In this document: positions 1-7,985 of the stretch, in pieces
Layout: the number at the start of each line of letters is the position of its first letter
Position numbering within the stretch: position 1 is the stretch's first letter
Source of the DNA: an uncultured Acetobacteraceae bacterium
GTDB taxonomy: Bacteria > Pseudomonadota > Alphaproteobacteria > Acetobacterales > Acetobacteraceae
Reading direction: 5' to 3'
Length of the DNA: 64,000 nt
Assembly: GCA_903918315.1 (NCBI GenBank)
Contig: CAIXEA010000040.1
Span: forward strand, 1-64,000
Translations under genes and position numbers: made by a program
Notes under the pieces: generated by a model
Databases searched by the model: none
Told to the model about the DNA's origin: nothing
Seen by the model: the letters and a program-made list of their open reading frames with translations, nothing else

Positions 1-110
1 CCGCTCGCGGCACAATGCGGGCGGCGTTGGCCCGGACAAGCCGGGCCATGACGGTGGGAGCCGGGCCGTGACAGTGGGAGCCGGGCCATGACGGTGGGAG
101 CAAGGTGTGA
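1..110. repeat. GC-rich interspersed repeat with 20-bp tandem units
   Basis: The left edge holds part of the same repeat family seen near 33.7, 53.6 and 56.2 kb. It contains the palindromic core of CCGGGCC/GGCCCGG arms around a 5-base centre (30-47). A 20-bp unit ending in GTGGGAG is repeated three times in tandem (41-60, 61-80, 81-100), with two differences in the middle unit. The first 16 bases recur at 53761-53776. No coding function is apparent. Confidence 0.75.
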
Positions 111-161
111 TCGGTCAAAGGGTGGGGCCGTTGTGATAAGGCGCCCCATCGCCACCATGGC

Positions 162-1169
162 TTACCGCGCGGGGTCGATCAGCACCTTCGCGTGGGGGCC
201 CGGGCGGCGCAGGGCTTCGAACATCGCCGGGACCGCGTCCAGCCCGATCACGCCGGTGATCAGCGGGGCGGCGTCGATCTGCCCATTCGCCAGCATATCA
301 AGGACCAGGGCGAATTCGTCCCTGGTGTAGCCCAGCACGAACTGGATGGTCAGTTCCTTGCGGATGGCGACGCGAGGCCGGATCATGTCCTCCACCCTGC
401 AGACGCCGACAACGATGATGCGGCCATGCAGGGGCGCGCGCTCCATGCATAGCTGCAGCAGGCCGGGCACGCCGACACATTCGAAGATCAGATCCGGGGC
501 GGGGCCGGTCAGCGCATCGACGGCGGTAACCGTCTCCGCGCCGAGTCGGGCCGCCAGCGCCCGCCGGCTGTCACCGGGTTCGCTGACAATCACCTGCCGG
601 GCCCCGGCGGCGCGCGCGAACAGCGTCACCGCGAGGCCGATGGGACCGGCGCCCAGGATCAGCACGCGGGCACCGAGCAGTGAGCCGGCGGCCCGCACCG
701 CATGGGCGCCGACAGCCAGGGGTTCGGTCAGGGCGGCGAGCTTCAGATCGAGCCCATCGGGCACCTTGATCGCGTGATGCGCGGGCATCGCCAGATACTC
801 CGCGTAGCCGCCGGGCACCGCGGCGGCCAGCCCGATGATGCGGTTGCGCGGGCAGTGAATGCCAAGCCGATCACGGCAGCCGGTGCCGGAGGGGCGGCAA
901 TCGTCGCATTCCCGCAATGGCAGACCGATGACCCGGTCGCCGGGGGCAAAATCTGGGGATGCCGATTGCGTCACCACACCCGCATACTCGTGGCCCAGAA
1001 TGGTGCCGGGTTCCAGCGGCGTCGGACTGGGCTCGGTCGCGTGCAGGTCCGAGCCGCAGATGCCGCAATAAGCGACCTGCAACACGATATCACCGGGCTG
1101 GGCGATGGGTGTCTGGCGATCTTCGATGCGGAGGGGTTGGCCCTCCTGCTGGAACACGGCGGCGCGCAT
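162..1169 (-). CDS. Zinc-dependent alcohol dehydrogenase family protein (MDR superfamily)
   Basis: A 335-residue medium-chain dehydrogenase/reductase. It probably oxidises a secondary alcohol or polyol with NAD(P) in the cytoplasm. Catalytic-zinc ligands fit Cys38 in the CGICGSD motif and His60-Glu61 in GHE. Cys88, Cys91, Cys98 and Cys106 form the structural-zinc lobe. The Rossmann glycine motif GAGPIG lies near residue 173. Length matches the threonine/sorbitol dehydrogenase-like branch. It follows an SDR gene on the same strand by 12 bases, suggesting one catabolic transcript. The substrate cannot be named from sequence. Confidence 0.9.
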   Translation of the reverse strand: MRAAVFQQEGQPLRIEDRQTPIAQPGDIVLQVAYCGICGSDLHATEPSPTPLEPGTILGHEYAGVVTQSASPDFAPGDRVIGLPLRECDDCRPSGTGCRDRLGIHCPRNRIIGLAAAVPGGYAEYLAMPAHHAIKVPDGLDLKLAALTEPLAVGAHAVRAAGSLLGARVLILGAGPIGLAVTLFARAAGARQVIVSEPGDSRRALAARLGAETVTAVDALTGPAPDLIFECVGVPGLLQLCMERAPLHGRIIVVGVCRVEDMIRPRVAIRKELTIQFVLGYTRDEFALVLDMLANGQIDAAPLITGVIGLDAVPAMFEALRRPGPHAKVLIDPAR

Positions 1170-1181
1170 GGTCGTCTGGCC

Positions 1182-1967
1182 TTACATCGTGTTCTGCATG
1201 TCCCCGTCGACGCACATCGTCTGACCGCTGATCGTGGTGCCGAAGGGGCTGGCCAGATAGAGCGCCATATTGGCGATGTCCTGCTGGGTCACGAAGCACT
1301 TCAGGCTGGTCACCGCGACCGTGCGCTCGGTCATCTCGTTCTCGGAAATGCCCGCTGCCTCCGCCTTCGCCTTGATCACGGCGCGGATGCGGGGGCCATC
1401 GACCGGGCCGGGCAGGATGGCGTTGACCCGGATGCCATCGGCGCCAAGCTCGATCGACAGCGATTTGGTGAAGCCGATGACGCCCCATTTCGCCGCCGCG
1501 TAGGGCGCGCGCAAGGCGAAGCCGAAGCGGCCGGCGGCCGAACTCAGATTGATGATCGCCCCGCCGCCATTGGCGCGCAGCGCCGGGATGGCGCGGCGCG
1601 CGGTGTGGAACATGCTGGCCAGATCGATCTGCAATGTGGCGTCGAGTTCCTCGGGCGTCACGTCCTCCACCGTCTTGGTGGGGCCGGCGATGCCGGCGTT
1701 GTTGACCAGCACATCGAGCCCGCCCAGATGCTTCACCGCGGCATCGACGAAGGCCTCACACTCGGCCGGAACGCCGGCATTGGCGCGCATGCCGGGATAA
1801 CCGCAGCGGTCGAGCGCGGCCTGGTCCACGTCGGACACAAACACGCTCGCCCCGCAGGCGGCGAAGCTGTCGGCCATGACCTTGCCGATACCATTGGCAC
1901 CCGCGGTGATCGCGACACGAAAGCCGCCGAGGTCCACGGTCAAAGGGGTGTTGGCGCCAGTAATCAT
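1182..1967 (-). CDS. SDR family NAD(P)-dependent oxidoreductase
   Basis: A 261-residue classical short-chain dehydrogenase. The cofactor motif TAGANGIGK spans residues 21-29 and NNAG is at 89-92. Catalytic residues are a Ser around 142-143 and Tyr156-x3-Lys160 in YAAAK. Such enzymes interconvert hydroxyl and keto groups on small substrates in the cytosol. It sits between a GYD-domain gene and a zinc alcohol dehydrogenase on the same strand, so the three are probably co-transcribed from the divergent region near 2300. Substrate unknown. Confidence 0.92.
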   Translation of the reverse strand: MITGANTPLTVDLGGFRVAITAGANGIGKVMADSFAACGASVFVSDVDQAALDRCGYPGMRANAGVPAECEAFVDAAVKHLGGLDVLVNNAGIAGPTKTVEDVTPEELDATLQIDLASMFHTARRAIPALRANGGGAIINLSSAAGRFGFALRAPYAAAKWGVIGFTKSLSIELGADGIRVNAILPGPVDGPRIRAVIKAKAEAAGISENEMTERTVAVTSLKCFVTQQDIANMALYLASPFGTTISGQTMCVDGDMQNTM

Positions 1968-1984
1968 CGGGGACGGGTCCTTGG

Positions 1985-2278
1985 TTAACGCAGTGAGTTG
2001 ACGATCTGCCGGTAGGCTTCCTCCGGGAAGGCCTTCAGCGAGGTGGTTCGGACATAGCCCATCTGTCCCAGCATGAGCGAGAATCGGGCCGCCACCGCGT
2101 CGTCGGGCGCGTCGTAAATGCCGATCATGTCGTATTGACCCATGGTCATGTGCATGGAGCGGAAATGGCCGCCCATCTCGACCAGCATCTTCTTGGCGGC
2201 GTCGACCCGTTTCGGCCCCTCATTAATTGCCTTCAATCCCTGGTCCGTCCAACTCGCCAGCATGACATAGGTCGGCAT
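1985..2278 (-). CDS. GYD domain-containing protein
   Basis: A 97-residue protein that begins MPTYVMLASWTDQG and carries the GQYDMIGIYDAPDD segment typical of the small alpha/beta GYD family (ferredoxin-like fold, function unestablished). No signal peptide or membrane segment is visible. It is the first gene of the minus-strand group with the SDR and alcohol dehydrogenase, and is divergent from the LVIVD-repeat gene with about 60 bases between starts. It is probably an accessory of the same catabolic route. Confidence 0.85.
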   Translation of the reverse strand: MPTYVMLASWTDQGLKAINEGPKRVDAAKKMLVEMGGHFRSMHMTMGQYDMIGIYDAPDDAVAARFSLMLGQMGYVRTTSLKAFPEEAYRQIVNSLR

Positions 2279-2340
2279 GGCACGTATCCTCCGGTGGGTT
2301 GGGTCGCATGTGACGACCGAACGGGCAGGGACGCAAGCAA

Positions 2341-3570
2341 ATGATCACCCCCGATGGCGCGCGCGCGATCAGCTTCGTTGGACATACCGATCAGGGCGGC
2401 CGCGGCGACGGCGTGCAGGTGATGGTCGATCGCGGGTACGCCTATATCGGCACCCGCGTCAGCCGCGGCGTGATGGTCACCGATGTGCGCGATCCCCGCC
2501 GGCCAAAGCCGGTGAACTTCATGCCGATCCATCCGAATTCCTGGTGCATGCATGTGCAGACGGCGGAAAATCTGCTGCTTTGCATTGAGGAATTGGACCT
2601 CAAGGCGCTGCTGTCCCAGAAGGATTATTACAGCGGCTCCAACCAGGTGGACTCCGCCCTGTACGGCACGCGCGGGGTGGATTTCTCCGCCGGGATGCGG
2701 GTCTACGATATCGCCGAACCGGCCAATCCCCGTGCCATCGGGTTCATGGAGGTCCAGGGGCTCGGGCTGCATCGCATCTGGTGGGTCGGCGGGCGCTACG
2801 CCTACGCCTCGGCGCTGCTGGATGGCTTCACCGACCATATTCTGATCGTCATCGATATGGCTGATCCCACGAAGCCGGTGGAATGCGGACGGTGGTGGAT
2901 TCCCGGCATGTGGGCCGCGGGCGGGGAGACACCGTATTGGAAAGGCCGCTGGGCGCTGCATCACGCGGTGGTCGAAGACGATATCGCCTATGCGTCCTGG
3001 CGCGACGGCGGGCTGACCATCCTGGATGTGTCGGACAAGACCGCGCCAAAGCTGCTGGCGCACAAGGTCTGGTCGCCGCCCTTTGGCGGGGGCACCCACA
3101 GCGCGCTGCCGCTGCATGACCGCGGTCTGCTGGTGGTGGCCGATGAGGCCACGCTGAACATCGATCAGGAACAGATGAAGCGCACCTGGGTCTTCGATAT
3201 CCGCGATCGCACCAATCCGATTTCGATCGCCACCCTCCCGATCCCGGCGGACCAGGATTATGTCGCGCTCGGCGGGCAGTTTGGGCCGCATAACCTGCAT
3301 GAGAACCGGCCGGGATCGTTCCGGTCCTCCACCACGGTGTTCGCGACCTGGCAGAGCGCGGGGGTGCGGGTGTTCGATATCGCCGATCCCTATCGGCCGA
3401 ACGAGATTGGCTATTTCGTGCCGCCACAACCGACGAAATGGATGGAACCGATGCGTGGGCGGGCCAAAATACGGCACACGGCGGATCTGTTCGTGGCCGC
3501 GGATGGGTTGATGTATGTGACGGATTACGATGCGGGCCTGTATATTCTGCAATGGGAGGGACAGGGTTGA
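2341..3570 (+). CDS. LVIVD repeat-containing protein
   Basis: A 409-residue beta-propeller-like protein with recurring segments of the type 'G..V.DI.DP..P..IG' (for example around residues 120-140, 245-260 and 340-355), characteristic of LVIVD-repeat proteins. No clear signal peptide is present at the chosen ATG. Its role is unknown. Homologues are often found among degradative gene sets. The stop codon overlaps the TTG start of the downstream EthD-like gene, indicating translational coupling. Confidence 0.8.
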   Translation: MITPDGARAISFVGHTDQGGRGDGVQVMVDRGYAYIGTRVSRGVMVTDVRDPRRPKPVNFMPIHPNSWCMHVQTAENLLLCIEELDLKALLSQKDYYSGSNQVDSALYGTRGVDFSAGMRVYDIAEPANPRAIGFMEVQGLGLHRIWWVGGRYAYASALLDGFTDHILIVIDMADPTKPVECGRWWIPGMWAAGGETPYWKGRWALHHAVVEDDIAYASWRDGGLTILDVSDKTAPKLLAHKVWSPPFGGGTHSALPLHDRGLLVVADEATLNIDQEQMKRTWVFDIRDRTNPISIATLPIPADQDYVALGGQFGPHNLHENRPGSFRSSTTVFATWQSAGVRVFDIADPYRPNEIGYFVPPQPTKWMEPMRGRAKIRHTADLFVAADGLMYVTDYDAGLYILQWEGQG

Positions 3571-4178
3571 CGATCGCCGCCATCAGCATGATGCGATGCC
3601 TGGACGGTGTCGGCATCGCGGCCTTTCGCCGTCACTGGCTCGACGTGCACGGACCGCTGGTTTGCTCATTCGCCGGGCTGCGCCGCTATGCACAGTGCCA
3701 CGTGATCGATACCGCCGCGACCAACCAGGCGGCGCGGGCGTTGGGCATCGATGGGTTCCCGATCCTCTATTTCGATCACGACGCGGACCGCGGTCTGGCC
3801 CATGGTTCAGCGGCGATGGCAGCGTGCAACATCGACTCCCGGCTGTTCATCGGGGCCGTGTCGCGGGTCATCACCGAACCGGTGGAGCTGATCCCGCCGG
3901 CTTCATCCCGGGGCCGCCTGTCCGCGATTGTCCTGTGTCCGGGCGGGCGCGACGCCGCCGCCATGGACGATGGGCTGCGCGCTGTCCCGCGGTTGCGGGG
4001 CCTGACCCGCTATGACGTGCGAGAGCAAGGCCCCGCCCCGGCCAGCACCGTCCCGTATCTGCCGGTGACGGTCGCGGGGGTGTTTCAGCTATGGTTCGAC
4101 AGTCTGATCGACCTGGAAGCGGCGATGGCGGGCTGCGAGGCGCCGGTCTTCGCGGTGGAGGAACATTGGCTGGTCTGA
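3567..4178 (+). CDS. EthD-like/dimeric alpha-beta barrel domain protein
   Basis: A 203-residue protein. The start is set at TTG 3567, overlapping the preceding stop (TTGA), with a GGGAGG ribosome site about 6 bases upstream. The longer frame starting at 3438 would lie inside the preceding gene. The N-terminal half has the EthD signature pattern F..HW...HGPLV and a later R.Y.Q.H-like segment, as in dimeric ferredoxin-fold proteins of degradation pathways. The second half is a weaker repeat of the same fold. It is coupled to the LVIVD gene and precedes a FAD-linked oxidase. No enzymatic role can be assigned. Confidence 0.72.
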   Translation: MTIAAISMMRCLDGVGIAAFRRHWLDVHGPLVCSFAGLRRYAQCHVIDTAATNQAARALGIDGFPILYFDHDADRGLAHGSAAMAACNIDSRLFIGAVSRVITEPVELIPPASSRGRLSAIVLCPGGRDAAAMDDGLRAVPRLRGLTRYDVREQGPAPASTVPYLPVTVAGVFQLWFDSLIDLEAAMAGCEAPVFAVEEHWLV

Positions 4179-4259
4179 GGGCGGATGCGATCACGGCCAG
4201 CCGGACTGGCCCCCAACCCCGTCTGACGATACGGTGCGCCCCGAAAGGACGCCCCGACC

Positions 4260-5687
4260 ATGCCCGATACCGCCCTCACGCTCCCCCTTCTGGACCAGAT
4301 CCGCGCCGTCGTCGGTGATCGGGGCCTGCTGACCGAGGCTTCGGACACCGCGCCTTACGCCCAGGACTGGCGCAAATTGTTCCAGGGCAGCACCCGCGCC
4401 GTGATTCGCCCGGGCACGACGCGGGAACTGGCCGAGGTCGTGCGCCTCTGCGCCGCCGCCGGTGCGCCCATCGTTCCGCAAGGCGGCAACACATCGATGG
4501 TCGGTGGCGCGGTGCCGAACGAAGATGGGTCGGAGCTGGTGCTCAGCACGGCCCGCCTGAACCGGATCCGCGACCTCGATCCTGTCGACATGACCCTGAC
4601 GATTGAGGCCGGAGTCACCCTGAAGGCCGCCCAGCTCGCCGCGGCGGAGCGGAACTGCCTGCTGCCGCTGTCCATCTCGTCCGAAGGCACCGCGCAAATC
4701 GGCGGTGTGCTGGCGGTCAATGCCGGCGGCAACAACACCGTCCGCTACGGCAACGCCCGCGATCTCGTGCTGGGGCTGGAAGTGGTGCTGCCCGACGGCA
4801 CGATCTGGAACGGGCTGCGCCGGCTGCGCAAGGACAACACCGGCTATTGCCTGCGCCAGCTCTTCGTTGGCTCGGAAGGCACGCTCGGCATCATCACCGC
4901 CGCCGTGCTGAAACTCGCCCCGGCGCCGAAAGACATCGCGGTTGCCTTCTGCGGGGTCGATAGTGTCGACAACGCCTTGCAGCTTTTCGCCCGGTTCCAA
5001 AGCCATGACGCCTCCGCCCTCAGTGCCTTTGAGCTGATGTCCGGCCTGGGCACGGATTTTGTGTTGAAGAACATCCCCAACGCGGTGCTGCCGTTGGCTG
5101 AGAAGGCGCCGTTCTACTGCCTCGTGGAACTCGCCACGCCGCGCCCGAACGGCGGCATGCGGCCCGCGATCGAAGAAGTGCTGGAGAAAGCGCTGGAGGA
5201 CGGAGTCGTCCTCGATGCCGCAATCGCCGAATCGGATGCCCAGCGCGCCGCCATCTGGCGCCTGCGGGAGGAGCATTCCGAAGCCCAGAAACGGGAGGGC
5301 GCGAGTGTCAAGAACGACGTCTCCGTCCCGGTCTCGAAGGTCCCGGCCTTCATCCGCAAGGCGACCATCGCCTGTGAGGCGCTGATTCCCGGTGTGCGAT
5401 GCGTGCCGTTCGGCCACATGGGCGACGGCAATATCCACTTCAATCTGGAACAGCCGGTTGGCGCGGACCCCGCGTGGTTCCTCGATCAGGACCACGCCAT
5501 CATGGAGGTGGTGAACGAGGTCGTGCGCGAATACGACGGCAGTTTCTCGGCCGAACACGGGATCGGCAAGTTGAAGCCTTACCTGATGCCGGACTGGCGG
5601 GGCGGGACGGAGCTGGCGATCATGCAACGGATCAAGGCCGCGCTGGACCCGGCCGGGATCATGAACCCGGGCAAGGTTTTGCCTTAG
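4260..5687 (+). CDS. FAD-binding oxidoreductase of the GlcD / D-2-hydroxyacid dehydrogenase type
   Basis: A 475-residue PCMH-fold flavoenzyme. The FAD-binding region includes VPQGGNTSMVGGAVP (residues about 77-91) and a GGVLAVNAGGNNTVRYGNARD stretch. The C-terminal cap contains the HMGDGNIHFN metal/substrate loop and EHGIGKLK, both hallmarks of the D-lactate, glycolate and D-2-hydroxyglutarate dehydrogenase family. It probably oxidises a D-2-hydroxy acid and passes electrons onward. No GlcE/GlcF partner genes are adjacent, so a stand-alone D-2-hydroxyglutarate/D-lactate dehydrogenase is more likely than glycolate oxidase. Confidence 0.9.
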   Translation: MPDTALTLPLLDQIRAVVGDRGLLTEASDTAPYAQDWRKLFQGSTRAVIRPGTTRELAEVVRLCAAAGAPIVPQGGNTSMVGGAVPNEDGSELVLSTARLNRIRDLDPVDMTLTIEAGVTLKAAQLAAAERNCLLPLSISSEGTAQIGGVLAVNAGGNNTVRYGNARDLVLGLEVVLPDGTIWNGLRRLRKDNTGYCLRQLFVGSEGTLGIITAAVLKLAPAPKDIAVAFCGVDSVDNALQLFARFQSHDASALSAFELMSGLGTDFVLKNIPNAVLPLAEKAPFYCLVELATPRPNGGMRPAIEEVLEKALEDGVVLDAAIAESDAQRAAIWRLREEHSEAQKREGASVKNDVSVPVSKVPAFIRKATIACEALIPGVRCVPFGHMGDGNIHFNLEQPVGADPAWFLDQDHAIMEVVNEVVREYDGSFSAEHGIGKLKPYLMPDWRGGTELAIMQRIKAALDPAGIMNPGKVLP

Positions 5688-5708
5688 TATAAAGGTCGGC
5701 TTGCGCCG

Positions 5709-6866
5709 ATGGTCCGTGTGCCGCAAAACCGCGCCATGCGCTCCGGCAAACTCGTCACCTGGCTCGACCGGTATATCTTCCGTCAGCTCCTGCTGGCGTT
5801 GCTTGCCGTGACCGGCGGGCTGACGGCGCTGATCTGGTTGACCCAGTCGCTGCGCTTCGTGGAGCTGGTGGTGAATCGCGGCCTGTCACTGGCGGTCTTC
5901 GTGCAACTCACCTCGCTGCTGATTCCCAGCTTCATCGCGGTCATCCTGCCGATCACGACCTATGTGGTGGTGCAATTCGTGTATCAGCGGCTGTCGGGCG
6001 ATCGGGAACTGACGGTGATGCGCGCCGCCGGCGTGTCGCCTTTCGCGATGGCGCGCCCGGCTTTGACGCTTGCCTTGGCGGTCACGGTGTTCGGCTATGT
6101 CCTGAATTTGTGGGCCGTGCCGGCCACGCTGACCGCGTTCCGGCAATTCCAGTGGGAGATCCGCAATCACGTCGTGGCCTTCCTGCTGCAGGAAGGCGTG
6201 TTCACCGCGGTGTCGGAAAATCTCACCGTTTATGCGCGAACCCGTGACCCCGACGGCACGCTGCACGGCATCCTGGTGGAAGATGGCCGCGACCGGAATG
6301 CCCATGCCACCATTTTCGCGGAAAGCGGCCGTTTGCTGGAAGGGCCGCGCGGGCCGCGGGCCCTGCTGCTGGATGGCAGCCGGCAGGAGATCGACCACGC
6401 GACCAGCCGCCTGAACACGCTGACATTTGAGCAGAACGAGCTGGATCTGGCGGAACGCGCCACCGAGGAGGGCGTGCGCCCGCCCGATATGGCGGATGTC
6501 AGCCTGGCCCAATTGCTGAACCCCACGCTGGCGACCCCGCGCGACAAGGCCAAATGGGTGGCGGAGGGGCATAAGCGCATGGCGGGTCCCCTGTCCTCCC
6601 TGTCGTTCTGCTCGGTCGCCTTGCTGGCGGTGCTGCGCGGCACATTCCGGCGTCACGGCGGCTTTATCCGCCCGCTGGTCGCCGTCGGCTCCGTGGTGGC
6701 GCTGTTGGCCTTCGGGCTGGCGATCAACAATCTCGCGGCCCGCAACAATGCGCTGATTCCGATGATCTGGGTGCAGGCGGTGTTGCCTGGCGTGATTTGC
6801 CTCTGGTGCCTGTTCGTGCCGGACTGGTACTCCCTCCGGCGCGATCCCGCGCGTCTGGCGGCATGA
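5709..6866 (+). CDS. lptF: LPS export ABC transporter permease LptF
   Basis: A 385-residue YjgP/YjgQ-family permease. It begins with an N-terminal membrane segment after LDRYIFRQLLLALLAV, has two more in the first 110 residues, a periplasmic beta-jellyroll part (about 140-260) and C-terminal membrane helices. It forms the LptB2FG complex that lifts lipopolysaccharide to the LptCADE bridge. ATG 5736 is an alternative start. The gene is followed after 4 bases by lptG and then lptD-surA, a clear outer-membrane biogenesis block. Confidence 0.93.
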   Translation: MVRVPQNRAMRSGKLVTWLDRYIFRQLLLALLAVTGGLTALIWLTQSLRFVELVVNRGLSLAVFVQLTSLLIPSFIAVILPITTYVVVQFVYQRLSGDRELTVMRAAGVSPFAMARPALTLALAVTVFGYVLNLWAVPATLTAFRQFQWEIRNHVVAFLLQEGVFTAVSENLTVYARTRDPDGTLHGILVEDGRDRNAHATIFAESGRLLEGPRGPRALLLDGSRQEIDHATSRLNTLTFEQNELDLAERATEEGVRPPDMADVSLAQLLNPTLATPRDKAKWVAEGHKRMAGPLSSLSFCSVALLAVLRGTFRRHGGFIRPLVAVGSVVALLAFGLAINNLAARNNALIPMIWVQAVLPGVICLWCLFVPDWYSLRRDPARLAA

Positions 6867-6870
6867 GCGC

Positions 6871-7983
6871 ATGAACGTCTCCGTCACCTTGTCCGCCTAT
6901 ATTTCGCGCCAGTTCATGCTCGCGGTCACGGGCATGCTGCTGGGCCTCGCCGGTCTCGTGTCGATGTTCGACTTCATCGAACTGTTGCGCCGTTCCGCGA
7001 GCAAACCCGACGCGACCTTTGGCATCGTCAGTCAGATCGCGGGGCTGCGGCTGCCCTTCATCGCCATCCAGATCCTGCCCTTCGCGGTGCTGTTGGGGGG
7101 CATTCTGTGTTTCTGGCGGCTGACCCGCTCGTCCGAGCTGATCGTCGCCCGGGCCGCCGGCATTTCCGCCTGGGAGTTCCTGGCCGCACCGACATTTTGC
7201 GCGGCCCTGTTCGGCTTGCTCGCCACGGCGGCCGTCAGCCCGGTCGCGTCCATCATGCTGGGCCGGGCGGAAGCGATCGATAACGCGGTCCTGCGCACCG
7301 GCGGCGGGCCTTTGGCGCTCAATGGCGGGCAACTCTGGTTGCGCCAGTCTGACCATGCCCTGGTGCCGCAGGGCGTGGCGATCATCCACGCCCAGAGTGT
7401 CGGTTTGCGCGGCCAGGTCCTGGCTGCCCAGCAGGTGAGTGTCTTTCGGCTCGATGGCAATGACCACCTGCTGGCCCGAATCGAGGCCGCCGAGGCCACG
7501 CTTGGCGACGGTGCCTGGCAGTTGGAAAGTGCCCGCACCGTGCGCTCGGACCAGCTTCCCGAGCCCTTGCATGCCATCGCCCTGCCGACGGACCTGACTG
7601 TCTCGCGGGTGCAGGACAGTTTTGCGTCTCCGGACACGCTGTCGGTCTGGGCGCTGCCTGATTTCATCGGTTTGCTGGAACGCTCGGGCTTTTCATCCAT
7701 TCGCCATCGCCTGCATTTTCAGACCCTGCTGGCGTTGCCGCTGCTTTCCGGCACAATGGCGCTCGTATCCGCTGGCTTCTCGATGCGTCCGGCGCGGCGG
7801 GGCGGGGTGGCGCGGATGATCGGGGGCGGGGTTGCGACCGGGTTCGCGTTGTTCATGGTATCGAAGATCGCGGCTGAATTCGGCCAGTCCGGCGCGCTGC
7901 CGGTCGCACTGGCCGCATGGGCGCCGGCCTTGGCGGGGTTGATGCTGGCGCTGGCGTTGTTGCTGCATACGGAAGACGGTTGA
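6871..7983 (+). CDS. lptG: LPS export ABC transporter permease LptG
   Basis: A 370-residue paralogue of LptF. It starts LSAYISRQFMLAVTGMLLG, has three N-terminal membrane segments, a periplasmic beta domain around residues 140-260, and three C-terminal membrane segments ending near 368. It acts with LptF and the LptB ATPase, which is not in this window. It is spaced 4 bases from lptF and 2 bases from the lptD start, so the three are translated from one message. Confidence 0.93.
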   Translation: MNVSVTLSAYISRQFMLAVTGMLLGLAGLVSMFDFIELLRRSASKPDATFGIVSQIAGLRLPFIAIQILPFAVLLGGILCFWRLTRSSELIVARAAGISAWEFLAAPTFCAALFGLLATAAVSPVASIMLGRAEAIDNAVLRTGGGPLALNGGQLWLRQSDHALVPQGVAIIHAQSVGLRGQVLAAQQVSVFRLDGNDHLLARIEAAEATLGDGAWQLESARTVRSDQLPEPLHAIALPTDLTVSRVQDSFASPDTLSVWALPDFIGLLERSGFSSIRHRLHFQTLLALPLLSGTMALVSAGFSMRPARRGGVARMIGGGVATGFALFMVSKIAAEFGQSGALPVALAAWAPALAGLMLALALLLHTEDG

Positions 7984-7985
7984 TC

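Noticed and set aside
702-1988. 428-residue open frame on the plus strand
   Set aside because: Antisense to the alcohol dehydrogenase and SDR genes. Its Gly/Arg/His-rich composition is typical of a GC-rich shadow frame.
2233-3552. 439-residue open frame on the minus strand
   Set aside because: Antisense to the LVIVD-repeat gene, with no recognisable domain and skewed composition.
4191-5726. 511-residue open frame on the minus strand
   Set aside because: Mirrors the FAD oxidase gene, which has clear family motifs on the plus strand.
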